Shown here piece by piece: positions 1-8,781 of a stretch of 64,000 nucleotides of DNA (within the stretch, counting starts at the first letter, position 1; every line of letters starts with the position of its first letter). Made by a program: the position numbers and the translations under genes. The DNA is taken from NCBI RefSeq assembly GCF_006716885.1, contig NZ_VFPU01000001.1, positions 1,984,001 to 2,048,000 of the forward strand, in the 5' to 3' direction. Under the pieces are notes generated by a model, which was not told where the DNA came from, did not search any database, and worked only from the letters and a program-made list of their open reading frames with translations. The stretch is from Ornithinimicrobium humiphilum. GTDB lineage: Bacteria; Actinomycetota; Actinomycetes; Actinomycetales; Dermatophilaceae.

Positions 1-48
1 CGGGGTCGGGCTCCAGGTGCGGCCGGACGCGCGAGGCGCCCGGGTGCG

Positions 49-1503
49 TCAGTTGCCGGTCAGCTTCTCACGCAGCGCGGCCAGCGCCTCGTCGGAAGCC
101 AGGGTGCCGGCGGCCTCGTCGTCCGACTCCGAGGAGTAGGACGCGGCGGCCGGGGCGACCTCGACGCCGGCCTCGGCGTCGGCGGTGGCAGCAGCCTCGA
201 CCTGGGCCTTGTGGGCCTCCCAGCGGGCGTGGGCGTCGGCGTACTCCTTCTCCCACTTCTCGCGCTGGGCCTCGTAGCCCTCGAGCCACTCGTTGGTCTC
301 GGGGTCGAAGCCCTCGGGGTACTTGTAGTTGCCCTGCTCGTCGTACTCCGCGGCCATGCCGTAGAGGGTCGGGTCGAACTCGGCCGCGACGGCCTCGTTG
401 GCCTGCTTGAGGGACAGCGAGATGCGGCGACGCTCCAGGTCGATGTCGATGACCTTGACGAAGACCTCGGCACCGACGGTGACGATCTGCTCCGGCAGCT
501 CCACGTGGCGCTCGGCCAGCTCGGAGATGTGGACCAGGCCCTCGATGCCGTCCTCGACGCGCACGAACGCACCGAACGGGACGAGCTTGGTGACCTTGCC
601 GGGCACGACCTGGCCGATGGCGTGGGTGCGCGCGAAGGTCTGCCACGGGTCCTCGAGGGTGGCCTTCAGCGACAGCGAGACGCGCTCGCGGTCCATGTCG
701 ACGTCGAGCACCTCGACGGTGACCTCGTCGCCCACCTCGACGACCTCGCCCGGGTGGTCGATGTGCTTCCAGGACAGCTCGGAGACGTGGACCAGACCGT
801 CCACGCCGCCACCCAGGTCGACGAACGCACCGAAGTTGACGATGCTGCTGACCACACCGGAGCGGACCTGGCCCTTCTGCAGCTCCTTGAGGAAGGTCGT
901 GCGGACCTCGGACTGGGTCTGCTCGAGCCAGGCGCGGCGGGACAGGACCACGTTGTTGCGGTTCTTGTCCAGCTCGATGATCTTGGCCTCGATCTGCTTG
1001 CCGACGTAGGGCTGCAGGTCGCGGACGCGGCGCATCTCGACGAGGGACGCGGGCAGGAAGCCGCGCAGGCCGATGTCGAGGATGAGGCCACCCTTGACGA
1101 CCTCGATGACGGTGCCGGTGACGACGCCATCCTCCTCCTTGATGCGCTCGATGGAGCCCCAGGCACGCTCGTACTGCGCACGCTTCTTGGACAGGATCAG
1201 GCGGCCTTCCTTGTCCTCCTTCTGGAGGACCAGGGCCTCGACCTCGTCGCCGACCGAGACGACCTCGGACGGGTCGACGTCGTGCTTGATGGCCAGCTCG
1301 CGCGAGGGGATGACACCCTCGGTCTTGTAGCCGATGTCGAGCAGGACCTCGTCGCGGTCGACCTTGACGATGACCCCCTCGACGATGTCGCCGTCGTTGA
1401 AGTTCTTGATCGTCGCGTCGATCGCAGCGAGCAGCTCCTCCTCAGACCCGATGTCGTTGACAGCGATCTGGGAGATGGCCTTGTCGGCCGTGGTGGCAGT
1501 CAT
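49..1503 (-). CDS. rpsA: 30S ribosomal protein S1
   Basis: Ribosomal protein S1 binds mRNA on the 30S subunit and helps start translation. The 484-residue product carries four S1 (OB-fold) RNA-binding repeats in a row, with the classic elements GDIVEGVIVKVD, FLPASLVE, VNFGAFVDLGGGVDGLVH and VPFGAFVRVEDGIEGLVH, then an acidic, alanine-rich tail typical of actinobacterial S1 (ending EKLTGN). The frame stays open upstream, but I chose the ATG at 1503 (MTATTADKA) because GGAG lies 10 bases before it and the upstream translation is low-complexity and unlike S1. It is divergent from the methyltransferase gene, with about 190 bases between them that must hold both promoters. Identification is near certain; the start is well supported. 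Confidence 0.97.
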   Translation of the reverse strand: MTATTADKAISQIAVNDIGSEEELLAAIDATIKNFNDGDIVEGVIVKVDRDEVLLDIGYKTEGVIPSRELAIKHDVDPSEVVSVGDEVEALVLQKEDKEGRLILSKKRAQYERAWGSIERIKEEDGVVTGTVIEVVKGGLILDIGLRGFLPASLVEMRRVRDLQPYVGKQIEAKIIELDKNRNNVVLSRRAWLEQTQSEVRTTFLKELQKGQVRSGVVSSIVNFGAFVDLGGGVDGLVHVSELSWKHIDHPGEVVEVGDEVTVEVLDVDMDRERVSLSLKATLEDPWQTFARTHAIGQVVPGKVTKLVPFGAFVRVEDGIEGLVHISELAERHVELPEQIVTVGAEVFVKVIDIDLERRRISLSLKQANEAVAAEFDPTLYGMAAEYDEQGNYKYPEGFDPETNEWLEGYEAQREKWEKEYADAHARWEAHKAQVEAAATADAEAGVEVAPAAASYSSESDDEAAGTLASDEALAALREKLTGN

Positions 1504-1694
1504 GTAGTAGGGACTCCGATTGTGGACATGATGAAGATGGACGATGGTGCAGCGGGAGCCGCGCACGAGACGTCCCCGAGGTCGTCCGGATGTCCGGGCG
1601 GTGACCGTAGGCACGCGTGAGCGCACGCGACGCGCCTTACCACCCTATCGAGGCAGGTCCCCCGGGTCAAAGCCGCCCCTGCGAGACTGACGGG

Positions 1695-2519
1695 ATGAGC
1701 CTGCTGCCCACCCCTCCCCCGTCGCCCGACCGGGTCAGCCGCCGCCCCGTGGGCCACGGGGACTCGGTGCGCGCCGGCCGCTCCTGGTGGGACGCTGAGG
1801 CCGACGACTACTACGACGAGCACGGCGGCTTCCTCGGCGACGACGCGCTCGTCTGGGGGCCGGAGGGCTGGACCGAGGACGACCTGCACGTGCTGGGCGA
1901 CCTGCGCGGCCTCGACGTCCTCGAGGTCGGCGCCGGCGCGGCCCAGGGCGGCCGGTGGTGCGCGGGCCAGGGCGCGCGCGTCGTGGCCACCGACCTCTCG
2001 GGCGGGATGTTGCGGGTGGCTCGCCGCATCGACACCCGCCGCGAGGGGGCTGTCCCCGCCTACGTGCAGTGCGACGGCGCGCGGCTGCCCTTCGCCACCG
2101 ACAGCTTCGACCGGGTCGTCACCGCGCACGGCGTGCTGGCCTTCGTCCCGGACGCCGAGGGGGCCCTGCAGGAGTGGGCCCGCGTGCTGCGCCCGGGCGG
2201 AAGGATCGCGTTCTCGCTGCCGCACCCCGTGCGCTGGACCCTGCCCGACGTCCCCGGCGAGGAGGGCCTCGTCGTCACGCACTCCTACTTCGACCGCCGC
2301 CCCTACGTCGAGGAGACCTCGGACGGCACCGTGACCTACAGCGAGCACCACCGCACGCTGGGTGACCTGGTGCGCGCGGTCACCGGCGCCGGGCTCTCCC
2401 TCGTCGATCTCGTCGAACCGGAGTGGCCCGCCGGGAGCGACCACGTCTGGGGTGGCTGGAGCCGGCTGCGGGGCGAGCTGGTGCCCGGCACGGCGATCCT
2501 GGTGTGCGAGCCGCGGTAG
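1695..2519 (+). CDS. Class I SAM-dependent methyltransferase
   Basis: Predicted soluble methyltransferase of the Methyltransf_11 type; its substrate cannot be told from sequence. The 274-residue protein has motif I (LEVGAGAAQGG, near residue 77) for S-adenosylmethionine binding, the acidic end of strand beta2 (VVATDLSGGML), a motif IV region (VVTAHGVLAFVPD) and motif V/VI (LRPGGRIAFSLPHPVRW). An in-frame GTG at 1617 would give a longer protein, but its first 26 residues look unstructured, so the ATG at 1695 is preferred; neither has a strong ribosome-binding site. Single gene between rpsA (divergent) and the LIV transporter operon (same strand, about 160 bases downstream). Family confident, function unknown. 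Confidence 0.85.
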   Translation: MSLLPTPPPSPDRVSRRPVGHGDSVRAGRSWWDAEADDYYDEHGGFLGDDALVWGPEGWTEDDLHVLGDLRGLDVLEVGAGAAQGGRWCAGQGARVVATDLSGGMLRVARRIDTRREGAVPAYVQCDGARLPFATDSFDRVVTAHGVLAFVPDAEGALQEWARVLRPGGRIAFSLPHPVRWTLPDVPGEEGLVVTHSYFDRRPYVEETSDGTVTYSEHHRTLGDLVRAVTGAGLSLVDLVEPEWPAGSDHVWGGWSRLRGELVPGTAILVCEPR

Positions 2520-2625
2520 ACGGGCCTGCTTGACGTACCGCCCCGGTTGCGGAAGGTCACGATCCGGATACGGCACAGACCGGGGTGTATCGATCGGGAC
2601 GGTGTTCCCCTATGCTCCACCCCAG

Positions 2626-2649
2626 CCACGCACCGCTGAGGGTGCGTGG
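2626..2649 (+). promoter_or_regulatory. Inverted repeat in the leader of the LIV operon
   Basis: A perfect 9-base inverted repeat, CCACGCACC and GGTGCGTGG, separated by GCTGAG, sits about 30 bases before the GTG start of the first transporter gene and shortly after a possible -10 (TATGCT at 2611-2616). There is no T-run after it, so a simple terminator is unlikely. It may be an operator for a dimeric repressor or a leader hairpin. The repeat is read directly; its role is inference. Confidence 0.5.
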
Positions 2650-2681
2650 AGTCTTGCCCGTGACCCCAGGCTGGAGGAGCA

Positions 2682-4013
2682 GTGCCGCCCACCACCCCAC
2701 ACCGGGAACGCCATCGCGGCAGGAGCACCGTGCAAAAGCTCGGTCTCCTGCTGGCGACGTTGTTCGCCTTCCAGGTGTTCGCCCCTGTCGTTGCGCAGGC
2801 CGCGTCCCCCGACGACCAATCCCAGGTCAACGTCGAGGAGCACGACCAGGCCATCACCGTCAACGTCAAGAACGACAACGAACCCGTCCCGGGCGCCCGG
2901 GTCGTCGTGAGCGGAGGCGGCTACGAGGCCGAAGCCCTCACCAACGACCGTGGCCAGGCCCGGATCGGTGTTCCGACCACCGACCCCTACGAGGTCCTGA
3001 TCGACGAGGAGAGCCTGCCGGAAGGCATCATCGTCAGCGGTGACAACCCGCTGACCGTGAACTACGGCTCGCAGTTCTTCCAGCCCGCCAACTTCTTCCT
3101 GGGCGAGGGCGTGCGTGAGACCACGTCCTTCTTCGACCAGTTCGTGGAGCGGCTGACGAACGGCCTCAACTTCGGTCTGCAGCTCGCCCTCGCCGCGATC
3201 GGCCTCTCGCTGATCTTCGGCACCACCGGGCTGACCAACTTCGCCCACGCGGAGATGGTGACCTTCGGCGCCGTCATGGCCCTGGTCTTCGGTGTCTTCC
3301 TCGACTGGCCCATCTGGCTGGCGATCATCATCTCGGTCATCCTCAGCGGAGCGCTGGGATGGGCGGTCGACGCCTCGATCTGGCGGCCCCTGCGGCGACG
3401 CGGGACCGGTCTGGTCCAGCTGATGATCCTCACCATCGGTCTGTCGCTCGCCGGCCGCTACGTCTTCCAGTTCTTCATCGGCGGTGGCACCCTGCAGCTG
3501 CCGGGTGCCGGTGGCCCCAAGCACCAGATCCTCGGCCCGATCAAGCTGAGCACGATCGACATGATCAGCATGGCCGTCAGCCTCGTCGTGCTGCTCGGCG
3601 TCGCCTACTGGCTGCTGAAGACCCGCACCGGCAAGGCCACGCGCGCGGTCTCGGACAACCGGTCCCTGGCGGCCGCCAGCGGTATCGACGTCGACGCCGT
3701 GACCCGCATCGTCTGGGTCGCCGGCAGCGCCCTGGCCGGCCTGTCGGGCATCCTCTGGGCCTACTTCCGGCCCGGCATCAAGTGGGACATGGGTGTCCAG
3801 ATCCTGCTGCTGATCTTCGCCGCGGTCGTCCTGGGCGGCCTGGGGACCGCCTTCGGCGCCCTCGTCGGCGCGCTGATCATCGGCGTCCTGGTCGAGGTGT
3901 CCACCCTGTGGATCCCCTCCGACATCAAGTACGTCGGAGCCCTCGGCGTCCTCATCATCATCCTCCTCGTCCGGCCCCAGGGTCTCCTGGGCCGACGGGC
4001 ACGAATCGGATAA
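2682..4013 (+). CDS. LIV-type ABC permease (LivH-like) with N-terminal signal peptide and Ig-like domain
   Basis: Membrane subunit of a branched-chain amino acid/urea-type ABC importer. Residues 160-443 form the permease: several hydrophobic helices, the LivH signatures GLSLIFGTTGLTNFAHAEM and the closing VRPQGLLG. In front of this is something unusual for the family: a signal-peptide-like stretch (about residues 17-41, ending AQAA) and an extracellular segment of about 85 residues (45-130) resembling a carboxypeptidase-regulatory/Ig-like fold (VPGARVVVSGGG...ALTNDRGQARIGVP). Standard LivH proteins are about 290-310 residues; this is 443. The GTG at 2682 follows GGAGGAG; a second GTG at 2730 has AGGAG four bases before it and would keep the signal helix. 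First gene of a four-gene operon. Confidence 0.9.
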   Translation: MPPTTPHRERHRGRSTVQKLGLLLATLFAFQVFAPVVAQAASPDDQSQVNVEEHDQAITVNVKNDNEPVPGARVVVSGGGYEAEALTNDRGQARIGVPTTDPYEVLIDEESLPEGIIVSGDNPLTVNYGSQFFQPANFFLGEGVRETTSFFDQFVERLTNGLNFGLQLALAAIGLSLIFGTTGLTNFAHAEMVTFGAVMALVFGVFLDWPIWLAIIISVILSGALGWAVDASIWRPLRRRGTGLVQLMILTIGLSLAGRYVFQFFIGGGTLQLPGAGGPKHQILGPIKLSTIDMISMAVSLVVLLGVAYWLLKTRTGKATRAVSDNRSLAAASGIDVDAVTRIVWVAGSALAGLSGILWAYFRPGIKWDMGVQILLLIFAAVVLGGLGTAFGALVGALIIGVLVEVSTLWIPSDIKYVGALGVLIIILLVRPQGLLGRRARIG

Positions 4014-4026
4014 GGGAGGCACTGCG

Positions 4027-5004
4027 ATGGACTGGGGACAGATCCTCAACAACACCGCGAGCTTCATCCTGTCGGCAGAGACGATCGGGTTCATGCTCGC
4101 CGCCATCGGCCTCGCCGTTCACTTCGGCTACGCGGGCCTGCTCAACTTCGGTATGGCCGGTTTCATGGCGATCGGGGCCTACGGCTACGCCATCTCGATC
4201 CTCTCGTTCGGCTTCCCCTGGTGGGCCGCCATCGGCGTGAGCATCGTCGGCGCGATCATCTTCGCCGTCATCCTCGGCATCCCGACGCTCCGCCTGCGGG
4301 CGGACTACCTGGCGATCGTGACCATCGCCGCCGCGGAGATCGTCCGACTGCTGCTCCAGACGCAGCTGTTCGACGAGTACACCAACTCGGCGGACGGCCT
4401 GGGTGGCTACCACGAGTCCTTCCGTGCGGCCAACCCGCTGCCGGCCGGCACCTACGGCATCGGCCCGTGGACCTACACCGACCAGGGCTGGTGGGCGCGC
4501 CTCTTCGGCCTGCTGCTGGTCGCCCTGGCCGTGCTGATCGTCTGGCTGCTCATGCGCAGCCCCTGGGGCCGCGTGCTCAAGGGCATCCGCGAGGACGAGG
4601 ACGCCGTGCGCTCGCTCGGCAAGAACGTCTTCCTCTACAAGATGCAGGCCCTGATCATCGGCGGTGTCCTCGGCGCCCTCGGCGGTGTCGTGATCGCCCT
4701 CCCCTCGGCGGTCATCCCGCAGTACTACCTGCCGAGCCTGACGTTCTTCGTCTGGACCGCCCTCCTCCTGGGTGGTGCCGCGACGATCTTCGGTCCGGTC
4801 CTCGGGGCGATCCTCTACTGGGTGCTCATGGCCTTCCTGGCGGGCGTCCTCCCGGCCGCCGCCAACGCCGGCTACCTGCCCATCAGCGCGACCGCCGCCG
4901 GCAACCTGCGGTTCGTCGTCGTGGGTGTCGCCCTGATGCTGCTGGTCGCCTTCCGACCGCAAGGCCTCCTCGGGAACAAGAAGGAGATGACCTTTGTCAA
5001 GTAA
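4027..5004 (+). CDS. LIV-type ABC permease (LivM-like)
   Basis: Second membrane subunit of the same importer, 325 residues with about eight hydrophobic helices. It shows the LivM hallmarks: AAIGLAVHFGYAGLLNFGMAGF near the N-terminus, a cytoplasmic coupling-loop region with GRVLKGIREDEDAVRSLGKN, and the terminal FRPQGLLGNK. A good ribosome-binding site (GGGAGG) lies a few bases before the ATG, 13 bases after the first permease. Its last 11 bases overlap the next gene, indicating translational coupling. The substrate class (branched-chain amino acids, urea or short amides) cannot be settled from the permease. Confidence 0.93.
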   Translation: MDWGQILNNTASFILSAETIGFMLAAIGLAVHFGYAGLLNFGMAGFMAIGAYGYAISILSFGFPWWAAIGVSIVGAIIFAVILGIPTLRLRADYLAIVTIAAAEIVRLLLQTQLFDEYTNSADGLGGYHESFRAANPLPAGTYGIGPWTYTDQGWWARLFGLLLVALAVLIVWLLMRSPWGRVLKGIREDEDAVRSLGKNVFLYKMQALIIGGVLGALGGVVIALPSAVIPQYYLPSLTFFVWTALLLGGAATIFGPVLGAILYWVLMAFLAGVLPAAANAGYLPISATAAGNLRFVVVGVALMLLVAFRPQGLLGNKKEMTFVK

Positions 5005-6025
5005 CGACCAGACCAGCACCCCGGCCGACGAGCCGTGGACCGAGCCCGAGGGCGAGGCCGAGGTCGTGGACCACACCGGTGACTTCGGCGACCCGGTGCT
5101 CGACGAGCAGGGCGAGGTCGTGGAGACGCTCGAGGTCGAGCCGACCGTCGACGTCCACCACGACTACGACCTGGCGACCGGCCCGGCCGCGCCCGGTGTG
5201 CCCAAGAAGGACCCGATCCTCGTCGCGGACAACATCTCCCGCTCGTTCGGCGGCATCAAGGCCGTCGACGTCGAGCACCTGGAGATCCCGCGCAACGCCA
5301 TCACGGCGCTGATCGGTCCCAACGGTGCCGGCAAGACGACGCTGTTCAACCTGCTCTCCGGCTTCGACCAGCCGGACACCGGCGAGTGGTCCTTCAACGG
5401 CCGCTCGCTGGCAGGCATCCCCGCCTGGAAGGCCGCCCGCCGGGGTCAGGTGCGCACCTTCCAGCTGACCAAGGTCCTGCAGCGCCTCACGGTGCTCGAG
5501 AGCATGAAGCTCGGGGCCACCGGTCAGAAGGGTGAGCGTTTCCTCGCCAGCGTCTTCCCCTTCCTCTGGCGCTCCCAGGAGAAGGAGATCGAGGTCCGTG
5601 CGCTGGAGCTGCTGAAGAAGTTCAAGCTCTACGACAAGCGCGCGGACTTCTCCGCCGCCCTGTCCGGCGGTCAGCGCAAGCTCCTCGAGATGGCGCGCGC
5701 GCTCATGACCGACCCGGAGTTCGTCCTGCTGGACGAGCCCATGGCGGGCGTCAACCCGGCGCTGGTCCAGTCGCTGCTGGACCACGTCATCAACCTCAAG
5801 AAGGAGGGCATGACCGTCCTCTTCGTCGAGCACGACATGCACATGGTCCGCCACATCGCGGACTGGGTCGTCGTGATGGCCGAGGGCCGCATCGTGGCCG
5901 AGGGCCCGCCGCGCGAGGTCATGCAGGACCCCGCCGTGGTGGACGCCTACCTGGGCAGCCACCTCGATGCCGACATCGGTGTCATCACCGGCCGCTACGA
6001 CGAGGAAGGCAGGCGCATCTCATGA
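4994..6025 (+). CDS. LIV-type ABC ATPase (LivG-like) with acidic N-terminal extension
   Basis: ATP-binding subunit that drives the importer from the cytoplasmic face. Walker A is GPNGAGKTT (residues 108-116), the signature is LSGGQ (223-227), Walker B is FVLLDEP (243-249), and the family-typical MAGVNP follows. At 343 residues it is about 90 longer than usual LivG: the first 72 residues are acidic and probably disordered (many D, E, P), and the ATPase starts only at PILVADN. The start is a TTG inside the end of livM, preceded by AAGGAG. It is possible that a shorter product is also made, but no better internal start with a ribosome-binding site was seen. Couples to the next gene through ATGA. 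Confidence 0.93.
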   Translation: MSSNDQTSTPADEPWTEPEGEAEVVDHTGDFGDPVLDEQGEVVETLEVEPTVDVHHDYDLATGPAAPGVPKKDPILVADNISRSFGGIKAVDVEHLEIPRNAITALIGPNGAGKTTLFNLLSGFDQPDTGEWSFNGRSLAGIPAWKAARRGQVRTFQLTKVLQRLTVLESMKLGATGQKGERFLASVFPFLWRSQEKEIEVRALELLKKFKLYDKRADFSAALSGGQRKLLEMARALMTDPEFVLLDEPMAGVNPALVQSLLDHVINLKKEGMTVLFVEHDMHMVRHIADWVVVMAEGRIVAEGPPREVMQDPAVVDAYLGSHLDADIGVITGRYDEEGRRIS

Positions 6026-6795
6026 GCACCGACACCGCTCTCGACACGGCCGGCGCGCCCGGCCCCGCCCGCGACGACGTCGTCGTCAAGGCCACGAACG
6101 TCACCGCCGGCTACCTGCCGGGGATCGACATCCTCACGGACACCAACCTGGTGGCCTACGAGGGTGAGCTCATCGGCATCATCGGCCCGAACGGTGCCGG
6201 CAAGTCGACCCTGCTCAAGTCGATCTTCGGCCTGGTCACGGTGCGCGCCGGCTCGATCACCCTGCGGGGCGAGGACATCACCAACCTCAAGGCCAACAAG
6301 CTCGTGGCCAAGGGTGTCGGCCTGGTTCCCCAGACCGAGAACGTCTTCCCCGCCCTGACCATCCGGGAGAACCTGGAGATGGGCGCCTACCAGCGTCCGC
6401 AGACGGTCAAGGACGGCCTGGAGTTCGTCACCGGCATCTTCCCGCCCCTGAAGGACCGCATGAACCAGCTGGCGGGTTCCCTCAGTGGTGGAGAGCGGCA
6501 GATGGTGGCGATGTCTCGGGCGCTGATGATGCGTCCTGACGTCCTGCTCCTCGACGAGCCCTCGGCCGGCCTCTCCCCCGCCCGTCAGGACGACGCCTTC
6601 ATCCGCGTCTCCGACATCAACAAGGCGGGCGTGACGGTCATCATGGTGGAGCAGAACGCCCGTCGTTGCCTGCAGATCTGCGACCGCGCCTACGTGCTCG
6701 ACCAGGGCCGTGACGCCCACACGGGCACCGGCCGCGAGCTGCTCAACGACGACAAGGTCATCGGCCTCTACCTCGGCACGCTCGGCCAGGACTGA
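6022..6795 (+). CDS. LIV-type ABC ATPase (LivF-like)
   Basis: Second ATPase of the importer, 257 residues. Walker A is GPNGAGKS (55-62), signature LSGGE (154-158), Walker B VLLLDEP (174-180), followed by SAGLSP as usual in LivF. Its ATG shares four bases (ATGA) with the livG stop, so the two ATPases are coupled and probably made in equal amounts. It ends the operon; a long hairpin follows about 40 bases downstream. The likely periplasmic-side receptor is encoded by the convergent gene at 7252-8568 rather than in the operon. Confidence 0.94.
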   Translation: MSTDTALDTAGAPGPARDDVVVKATNVTAGYLPGIDILTDTNLVAYEGELIGIIGPNGAGKSTLLKSIFGLVTVRAGSITLRGEDITNLKANKLVAKGVGLVPQTENVFPALTIRENLEMGAYQRPQTVKDGLEFVTGIFPPLKDRMNQLAGSLSGGERQMVAMSRALMMRPDVLLLDEPSAGLSPARQDDAFIRVSDINKAGVTVIMVEQNARRCLQICDRAYVLDQGRDAHTGTGRELLNDDKVIGLYLGTLGQD

Positions 6796-6832
6796 CCTGG
6801 ACCCGACACCGGGGCGCGCAGCCGCCTGACGC

Positions 6833-6870
6833 ACGAGGGCCCTGGAACCGCACGGTTCCAGGGCCCTCGT
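6833..6870 (+). terminator. 18-bp stem terminator after the LIV operon
   Basis: A perfect 18-base inverted repeat (ACGAGGGCCCTGGAACCG and its complement, two bases between) about 37 bases after the livF stop. No U-run follows, which is common for hairpins in high-GC actinobacteria. Its length and position make it the likely transcription end of the operon. Confidence 0.8.
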
Positions 6871-7183
6871 CATGCCCGCACTGGTCCGGGACCACGGATC
6901 CGTGGCCTCCTCCGAGACACGCTCCCGCCGCCCGTGCAGCGTCGGCGACGACGCCTGGGCGGCGCATCCTTGTCCGGGCCCACCGCAGGACGTTCGATCT
7001 GCGACATCTGCCCGTGCTCGAGCACTGGCGTGTGACGCGTAGCCGGTGTCGAGCAGGTGACGCGGACCGCCCGGGGACCCCGGACCCGCGAGACGCACCG
7101 CATACCCGCCGTTGCGCGTTCGCCCGAGATCCGGCTGCGTGCCCGGGGCCGTCCCATCCGGGAGCACGTTCCCGGGCATGCAG
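6871..7183. other. Gene-free stretch between convergent transporter genes
   Basis: About 310 bases with no convincing gene on either strand. It contains a perfect 14-base palindrome CCACGGATCCGTGG at 6892-6905. The open frames here are the usual by-product of high GC: no ribosome-binding sites and no protein-like composition. I see no RNA gene. Confidence 0.6.
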
Positions 7184-7214
7184 AAGGCCCCCGGGACAGG
7201 GTCCCGGGGGCCTT
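7184..7214. terminator. Hairpin terminator after the receptor gene
   Basis: AAGGCCCCCGGGAC, loop AGG, GTCCCGGGGGCCTT: a perfect 14-base stem 37 bases beyond the stop of the minus-strand lipoprotein gene. The stem starts with AA and ends with TT on both strands, so it could act in both directions between the convergent operons. Confidence 0.8.
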
Positions 7215-7251
7215 GCTGCTTGCGGCTGGATCAGCGACTCAGCGGATCACC

Positions 7252-8568
7252 TCAGTTGAGGCGGACCAGCTTGTTGTCACCGTCGTACTCGAAGATGCCG
7301 ATGGTGGCCTCGGTCGGGTCGCCGTTCTCGTCGAAGGAGATCGGGCCGGAGGGGCCGTCGTAGTCCACGACGCCACCGTCGACGATGATCTGCGCGGCCG
7401 ACGCGAAGTCGGTCGCCTTCTCACCGCCACCGGTGCCACCGGAGACCTCCTGCATCTTGGCGGCGATGTCCGGGCCGTCCACCGAGTTGGCGGCGAGCGC
7501 GGCCAGGGCGGCCAGGATCACGGCGTCGTAGGACTCGGCCGCGTAGTTCCAGTCCGTGAGCTCGTCGTTGCCCTCGGCGGTCCAGACCTCGTTGAGCGCG
7601 TCACGGAACTCGTCGCCCAGGTCCGGGCCGGGCTGGGTGCCCTTGGAGCCCTCGAGCAGGCCCGCGTCGAAGTCCGCGCTGTAGTCGGCGATGTTGCCGT
7701 CGACGAAGTACAGCTTGGAGGTGTCGAAGCCCGCGGAGTCGAGCGCCGGGATGATCGTCTTGGCCTCCTCGAACGTGATCAGGGCGATCGCGTCGGGGTT
7801 CTGCGCCATGACGGAGCTGATCTGGGCGTCGAAGGTGGTGTCACCGGCGTTGTAGGACTCGCTGGCGACGACCGAGCCGTTGGCGGCCTCGAAGGTCTCC
7901 TTGAGGACCTTCTCCAGGCCGGTGCCGTAGGCGTCGTTCAGGTAGATGATGCCGAGGTTGGCGACACCGTCCTGAGCGATTAGGTTGCCGAGGACCTCGC
8001 CCTGCAGCAGGTCGGACGGGGCGGTCCGCCAGTACAGGTTGTTGTCGTCCCAGGTGGTGAAGTCGGGCGAGGTGTTCGCCGGCGAGATCATCAGGCGCTC
8101 GGCGGCGACGACCTCGTCGATGAACAGCTTGGAGACGCCCGAGGACGCCGCACCGACGATGACGTTCACGCCGGCGTTGAGCAGCTGCGGGACGGTCGTG
8201 GCGTAGGCACGGTTGTCCGGGTCGCCGGAGTCACCGAGGGTCACGTTCACGGTGATCCCGAGGTCGGCGTCGTTGATGTGCTTGGCGGCGAGCAGGACGC
8301 CCGCCTCCTCCGGCGGGCCGAGGAAGGCCAGCGAACCGGTCTGGGGCAGGACGGTGCCGACCTCCAGGGTCAGGTCGCGCTCGCCGGCCTCGCCGGTGGC
8401 GTCGCCGCCGGCATCGGCGGACTCCTCCGGCGCAGAGGTGTCCTCGGCGCTGGGCTCCGGGTCATCTCCTCCACCGCTGCAGGCGGCCAGCACAAGAGTG
8501 GCGGCGGTCAGTGCAGCGATCCCGCGGGCGGTCACGGACGCTCGAGAGCGAAGAGAGGTTGGGCTCAT
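7252..8568 (-). CDS. LIV-type substrate-binding lipoprotein (Peripla_BP_6)
   Basis: Extracytoplasmic receptor for an ABC importer, 438 residues. The N-terminus is a lipoprotein signal with lipobox LVLAAC, then a Ser/Glu/Asp-rich linker (residues about 33-65), then a type I periplasmic-binding fold: LTLEVGTVLPQTGSLAFLGPPEEAG, a mid-region GAASSGVSKLFIDEVV and ANTSPDF, typical of receptors for branched-chain amino acids and related ligands. ATG start with AGGAG six bases before it. It is encoded convergently to the permease-ATPase operon at 2682-6795 and is the natural partner, although not co-transcribed. Ligand not determinable. Confidence 0.93.
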   Translation of the reverse strand: MSPTSLRSRASVTARGIAALTAATLVLAACSGGGDDPEPSAEDTSAPEESADAGGDATGEAGERDLTLEVGTVLPQTGSLAFLGPPEEAGVLLAAKHINDADLGITVNVTLGDSGDPDNRAYATTVPQLLNAGVNVIVGAASSGVSKLFIDEVVAAERLMISPANTSPDFTTWDDNNLYWRTAPSDLLQGEVLGNLIAQDGVANLGIIYLNDAYGTGLEKVLKETFEAANGSVVASESYNAGDTTFDAQISSVMAQNPDAIALITFEEAKTIIPALDSAGFDTSKLYFVDGNIADYSADFDAGLLEGSKGTQPGPDLGDEFRDALNEVWTAEGNDELTDWNYAAESYDAVILAALAALAANSVDGPDIAAKMQEVSGGTGGGEKATDFASAAQIIVDGGVVDYDGPSGPISFDENGDPTEATIGIFEYDGDNKLVRLN

Positions 8569-8781
8569 GGTGCTCCTCTTGTCGATGTGGCGGCAACGGT
8601 GCCGTCACGGTGTGCCCTGAACCTAGAAGTGCGAGGGCCGCCCTGACAAGAGTCGCGCGCACGTTCGCGCGCGATTGTGCTCACATTGTTATCTAGCACC
8701 CAGGCAAACGTGTTGCATCCCGAAGCAACCCCGCTTTTCGCAGGTCAGAGGGTATGACGTGGCTCACACCCGCGGGCCCGG

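Noticed and set aside
1..48. Partial gene at the left edge
   Set aside because: Only 48 bases lie beyond the rpsA stop; nothing can be supported.
1504..1626. N-terminal extension of rpsA
   Set aside because: The open frame continues upstream, but the ATG at 1503 has a ribosome-binding site and matches S1 homologues.
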